Below, piece after piece: positions 61,106 through 64,000 of a stretch of DNA of 64,000 nt. Position numbers and translations under genes: made by a program. The notes beneath the pieces were generated by a model, which ran no database searches, was not told the DNA's origin, and saw nothing but the letters and a program-made list of their open reading frames with translations. This DNA comes from EW11 sp035765635 (lineage in GTDB: Bacteria > Verrucomicrobiota > Verrucomicrobiia > Opitutales > Opitutaceae): positions 1-64,000 of the forward strand of contig DASTWZ010000039.1 of the NCBI GenBank assembly GCA_035765635.1, given 5' to 3'. Each line of letters starts with the position of its first letter. Positions within the stretch are counted from its first letter, which is position 1.

Positions 61106-62899
61106 ATGGTTACCACTCCGCATCACATGTTTTCCGGTTTCTCGAAACCCTCTTCGCGGCTCGCACTCGCGCCGGCGATTTTTCTGTTGGCCGCGACAGC
61201 ATCGCTGCAACTTCGGGCCGCCGATAGCGAAGGCGAGGGCGACGCCATCAAAGGCAAAGCGTTTTTTCAGCAAAGCTGCGCGCTCTGTCACTCGGTCGAA
61301 CTCACGCCGAACCGCGAGGTTATCACCGGCCAGGGCCCAAATCTTCTCGGTATATTTGGACGGAAAGCCGCCACCGGTGTGAAGTTCACCTACACCAAAG
61401 CCCTTCAGCAATCCGGGCTCACCTGGAACGCTGCGTCGCTCGATCGTTTTCTGACCAATCCACCGGCGGCCGTGCCCGGCACGAACATGCCGATCCCGGT
61501 GCCCAACGTCGACGATCGGAAAAACGTGATCGCCTACCTTGCCACGTTGAAGGCTCCGGCGGGAGTGGCGGTCACGGTCGGCGCGGAAGAAACTGAAACG
61601 CCGGCGACGCCCGCGCCGACCTCGGAGTCGGGCGATTGGCAGAACGCCAAGCCAGGCGTGCAGTATCACATCCAGGTCAGCGACCTTCCGAAGAATTTCG
61701 CGACGCCATCCGCGGGAAATAGTCCGCGAGTCGTCGATCGTCCCGAGGGTGCCGAGCCGTCGGCGCCGTCGGGTTTCGCCGTGAAACTCTTCGCCTCGAA
61801 TCTCGAAGGTGGCCGCATCATTCGCGTCGCGCCGAATGGAGACATCTTCATCGCCGAAACGCGCGGCAGCCGCCTCCGCGTTATTCGCGCCGCCGATGGC
61901 GCCGAGTCGCCCTCCCTAAATCAGATATTCCTGGATCACGGCCTCGATCGGCCCTTCGGCTTGGCCTTCTACCCGCTCGGCGACAACCCGCAGTGGCTCT
62001 ACATCGCGAACAATAATTCGGTAGTACGCGTGCCGTACCGAAACGGCGATCTGCAGGCTCGCGGGAAGCTCGAAGTGATCGTGCCAAAACTCTCCGACAC
62101 GACGGGCGGCCACTCCACGCGCGACATCGCCTTCTCTCTCGATGGCAAACGCCTCTTCATTTCCGTCGGCTCGGGTTCGAATGTCGCCGACGGCATCGGC
62201 AAAAAAACGCCTGACGAAATCAAGGAATGGGAAGCCGAGCACGGGTTCGGCGCGAGTTGGGGGTCAGAGACGAATCGCGCCGATATTCTCGTGACCGATC
62301 CGGAAGGGAAGGCCCCGTTGAAGCGGTTTGCCACGGGTATTCGCAACGGGGTGGGAATCACGGTCAACCCGACCACCGGCGAACTTTGGACCGCTACGAA
62401 TGAGCGCGACGGGCTCGGCGACAATCTCGTGCCCGACTACATCACGCATGTGCAGGAAGGCGGCTACTACGGCTGGCCGTGGTACTATCTCGGCAATCAC
62501 GAAGATCCGCGCCGCGCCGGTGAACGTCCCGATCTCGCCGGCAAAGCGATCGTGCCGGACGTGCTGATTCAGGCGCACTCCGCTGCGCTGGAACTGGTTT
62601 TCTATCCCACAAAACTGACGGGCCCGGCGGCGTTTCCCGCCGAGTATCGGGGCGATGCGTTTGTCGCACTGCATGGCTCCTGGAACCGCGGCCTGCGCAC
62701 CGGTTACAAAGTGATTCGGGCGCATTTCGACCACGGAAAGGCGAAGGGCACGTACGAAGATTTTCTCACCGGCTTCGTGGTGAACAATCGCAGCGTTTGG
62801 GGCCGCCCGGTGGGAGTCGCGGTCGCTCATGACGGCGCGCTGCTCGTGACGGACGATGGCAACGGCACGCTCTGGCGCGTCGCGCCGACCGGAAAATAA
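61106..62899 (+). CDS. Cytochrome c fused to a PQQ-dependent sugar dehydrogenase-like propeller
   Basis: A 597-residue periplasmic protein. After the signal region (LALAPAIFLLAATASLQLRA) comes a class I cytochrome c domain (about 45-150): GKAFFQQSCALCHSVE with the CxxCH haem motif, and TNMPIPVPNVDDRKNVIAYL with the distal Met. From about 220 on it is a six-bladed propeller of the sorbosone/glucose dehydrogenase (GDH-B) type: GFAVKLFASNLEGGRIIRVA, PNGDIFIAETRGSRLRV, GLDRPFGLAFYP, GTGGHSTRDIAFSLDGK-like (DTTGGHSTRDIAFSLDGKRL) with the conserved His, IRNGVGITVNPTTGELW, WYYLGNHEDP, and GSWNRGLRTGYKVI near the end. Electrons from sugar oxidation would pass to the haem. Two ATGs (61106 and 61127) fit; I use the first. 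Divergent from GH26. Confidence 0.9.
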   Translation: MVTTPHHMFSGFSKPSSRLALAPAIFLLAATASLQLRAADSEGEGDAIKGKAFFQQSCALCHSVELTPNREVITGQGPNLLGIFGRKAATGVKFTYTKALQQSGLTWNAASLDRFLTNPPAAVPGTNMPIPVPNVDDRKNVIAYLATLKAPAGVAVTVGAEETETPATPAPTSESGDWQNAKPGVQYHIQVSDLPKNFATPSAGNSPRVVDRPEGAEPSAPSGFAVKLFASNLEGGRIIRVAPNGDIFIAETRGSRLRVIRAADGAESPSLNQIFLDHGLDRPFGLAFYPLGDNPQWLYIANNNSVVRVPYRNGDLQARGKLEVIVPKLSDTTGGHSTRDIAFSLDGKRLFISVGSGSNVADGIGKKTPDEIKEWEAEHGFGASWGSETNRADILVTDPEGKAPLKRFATGIRNGVGITVNPTTGELWTATNERDGLGDNLVPDYITHVQEGGYYGWPWYYLGNHEDPRRAGERPDLAGKAIVPDVLIQAHSAALELVFYPTKLTGPAAFPAEYRGDAFVALHGSWNRGLRTGYKVIRAHFDHGKAKGTYEDFLTGFVVNNRSVWGRPVGVAVAHDGALLVTDDGNGTLWRVAPTGK

Positions 62900-63009
62900 T
62901 CCGGAATTCTTTCCGAGGGCCCGGTCGAAAACGCCGGGCCTCGTTCGTTTAGAGGGTGCCGGACAGTTCATGCCCGGCTCGAAAATCGAACCTCAAGAAT
63001 CGAATTATC

Positions 63010-63753
63010 ATGATAACGCAAGAGACTGCCCTGCCGCCCGTGGTGTTCCGCGCCGAATGGCTCAAAGCGCGCAAAGCGCTTCTCGAAAAAGAAAAAAATC
63101 TGACGCGGGCGCGCGACGCCTTGAACGCCGAGCGCCGCCGCCTGCCCATGGTCAAAATCGAAAAAAACTACATTTTCGAGGGGCCGGAAGGGAAGGTGCC
63201 GTTCATCGATCTCTTTCAGGGGCGCCGTCAGCTCTACGTTCATCATTTCATGTGGAACGAGGAAACGCAGACCCATTGCCCGGGCTGCACCGCGGCTGCG
63301 CACGTGGCTTTCACCGATCGCGTGCTTCAGCATTTGCACGACAAGGATGTGACCTTCGTCGCGATCTCGCGCGCGCCGCTCGCGAAAATCACGCCGTACA
63401 AAGAACAAAACAAGTGGACGTTTCCGTGGTATTCCGCGGACGGCACCGATTTCAATTACGACTTCCATATCACGCTCGATGAGTCACGCGCGCCGGTGGA
63501 ATACAATTATCGCAACAAGGCGGAGCTGCTGAGTCATGGCGACACGGAGGAGTCGCTCCACGGCGATCGCACCGGCGCGAGCGTCTTCCTGCGCAACGGG
63601 AACGATATTTTCCACACGTACTCTGCGTATGCTCGCGGAATGGATCTCACTTTCACGCCGGTGCATTTCCTCGAAATGACGCCTTATGGTCGGCAGGAAG
63701 AGTGGGAGGATTCTCCGGCGGGCTGGCCGCAACGGCCGACTTACGGCGGTTGA
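63010..63753 (+). CDS. DUF899 family thioredoxin-like protein
   Basis: A 247-residue cytoplasmic protein of the DUF899 family, which has a thioredoxin-like fold. The start is the ATG at 63010 (ITQETALPPVVFRAEW). Conserved segments are ALLEKEKNLTRARDALNAER, RRLPMVKIEKNYIFEGPEGK, VPFIDLFQGRRQLYVHHFMW, HCPGCTAAAHVAFTDRVLQH (the CPGC position resembles a CxxC redox site), VTFVAISRAPLAKITPYKEQ, KWTFPWYSADGTDFNYDFHI and HTYSAYARGMDLTFTPVHFL, ending in the WPQRPTYGG tail. The function is unproven; redox or sugar-acid contexts are common. It lies 110 bp after the dehydrogenase gene on the same strand. Confidence 0.88.
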   Translation: MITQETALPPVVFRAEWLKARKALLEKEKNLTRARDALNAERRRLPMVKIEKNYIFEGPEGKVPFIDLFQGRRQLYVHHFMWNEETQTHCPGCTAAAHVAFTDRVLQHLHDKDVTFVAISRAPLAKITPYKEQNKWTFPWYSADGTDFNYDFHITLDESRAPVEYNYRNKAELLSHGDTEESLHGDRTGASVFLRNGNDIFHTYSAYARGMDLTFTPVHFLEMTPYGRQEEWEDSPAGWPQRPTYGG

Positions 63754-63808
63754 GCCGGCGGCCCCGTTGACAGTCGAGTAGCGGACGGGCAGCAGTTGAC
63801 GCACTCAA

Positions 63809-64000
63809 ATGCGTGCTGCTGCCCCCGGCGCCAAATCGAGCGAAGCTTTGCCAACTCGCGACTTCATTCCGCTTTGGCTGAAGAAAATCTGCCTCGCGAT
63901 TTTCTTTCCGCTTGCGCTGCTCGGCGCGCTCGAAGGCGGCTTGCGCGTCACCGGATTTGGGCACGCGACGACGTTTTTCGTGCGCGACGAAAACGCCGGG
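63809..64000 (+). CDS. N-terminus of a membrane protein cut by the window edge
   Basis: An open frame of 64 codons from the ATG at 63809 to the end of the window, with no stop. After about 25 residues comes a membrane helix (ICLAIFFPLALLGALEGGLR) followed by VTGFGHATTFFVRDENAG. This opening ('LEG.LR..G.G.pt.ff......g') is typical of membrane-anchored SGNH/tetratricopeptide proteins, but too little is visible to name it. It starts 55 bp after the DUF899 stop. Confidence 0.55.
   Translation, partial: MRAAAPGAKSSEALPTRDFIPLWLKKICLAIFFPLALLGALEGGLRVTGFGHATTFFVRDENAG

Overview
The window is 64 kb of GC-rich chromosome that most resembles an Opitutaceae-type Verrucomicrobiota genome. This is an inference from content. 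The evidence is a TonB-dependent receptor with the N-terminal 'LSPFEV' lead-in common in that group, a PEP-CTERM protein, many secreted polysaccharide-degrading enzymes, an ECF sigma factor with a membrane-anchored C-terminal extension, and families of large palindromic intergenic repeats. I see no rRNA, tRNA, CRISPR array, insertion sequence, phage gene or origin.

Layout. 0.4-16 kb is mixed housekeeping and accessory: a luciferase-like oxidoreductase, a PepSY-like secreted protein, a phosphosulfolactate synthase homologue with an apparent 3' frameshift, a ClC channel/transporter behind a structured leader, a PEP-CTERM ScyD-like beta-propeller, a GreA/B factor, a cadherin-like/VWA protein, IF-1, a DUF4256 protein, a VOC-fold gene remnant, then a minus-strand group of winged-helix/TPR regulator, acyltransferase and CE15 glucuronoyl esterase. 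16.8-22.3 kb is one 1,851-residue multidomain pectate lyase of family PL9. 22.9-26 kb holds a DUF805/SRPBCC membrane protein, a RES-type toxin-antitoxin pair and a YCII protein.

26-48.4 kb is the carbohydrate heart of the window. GH105, GH28, a heparin-lyase-I-like lyase and GH2 lie head to tail. They are followed by a 2-hydroxyacid dehydrogenase, a sodium:solute symporter, a TonB-dependent receptor, an alginate-lyase-fold enzyme divergent from a LacI regulator, and an operon of GH29 fucosidase, GH27 alpha-galactosidase and GH28. Together with PL9, CE15 and GH26 this suggests uptake and breakdown of pectin (rhamnogalacturonan) and hemicellulose side chains of plant or algal cell walls: outer-membrane import by the receptor, trimming in the periplasm or outside the cell, and symport of small sugars.

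48.8-64 kb is mixed again: a TolB-like propeller, the sigma factor with its own transmembrane and extracytoplasmic part, a 2-hydroxyacid dehydrogenase with DoxX, an unknown 174-residue protein next to a MamK-like bacterial actin, an SGNH esterase, a divergent SDR/ArsR pair with a palindromic operator, a GH26 mannanase, a cytochrome c/PQQ-type sugar dehydrogenase fusion, a DUF899 protein and the start of a membrane protein cut by the window edge.

Many larger gaps are filled by at least five dispersed repeat types (called A to E here). They are mostly imperfect palindromes, in one copy with a perfect 27-bp inverted arm. The observations I would follow first are the actin/partner gene pair, the structured leaders before the ClC and sigma-factor genes, the repeat families, the phosphosulfolactate synthase frameshift and the sigma factor fusion.
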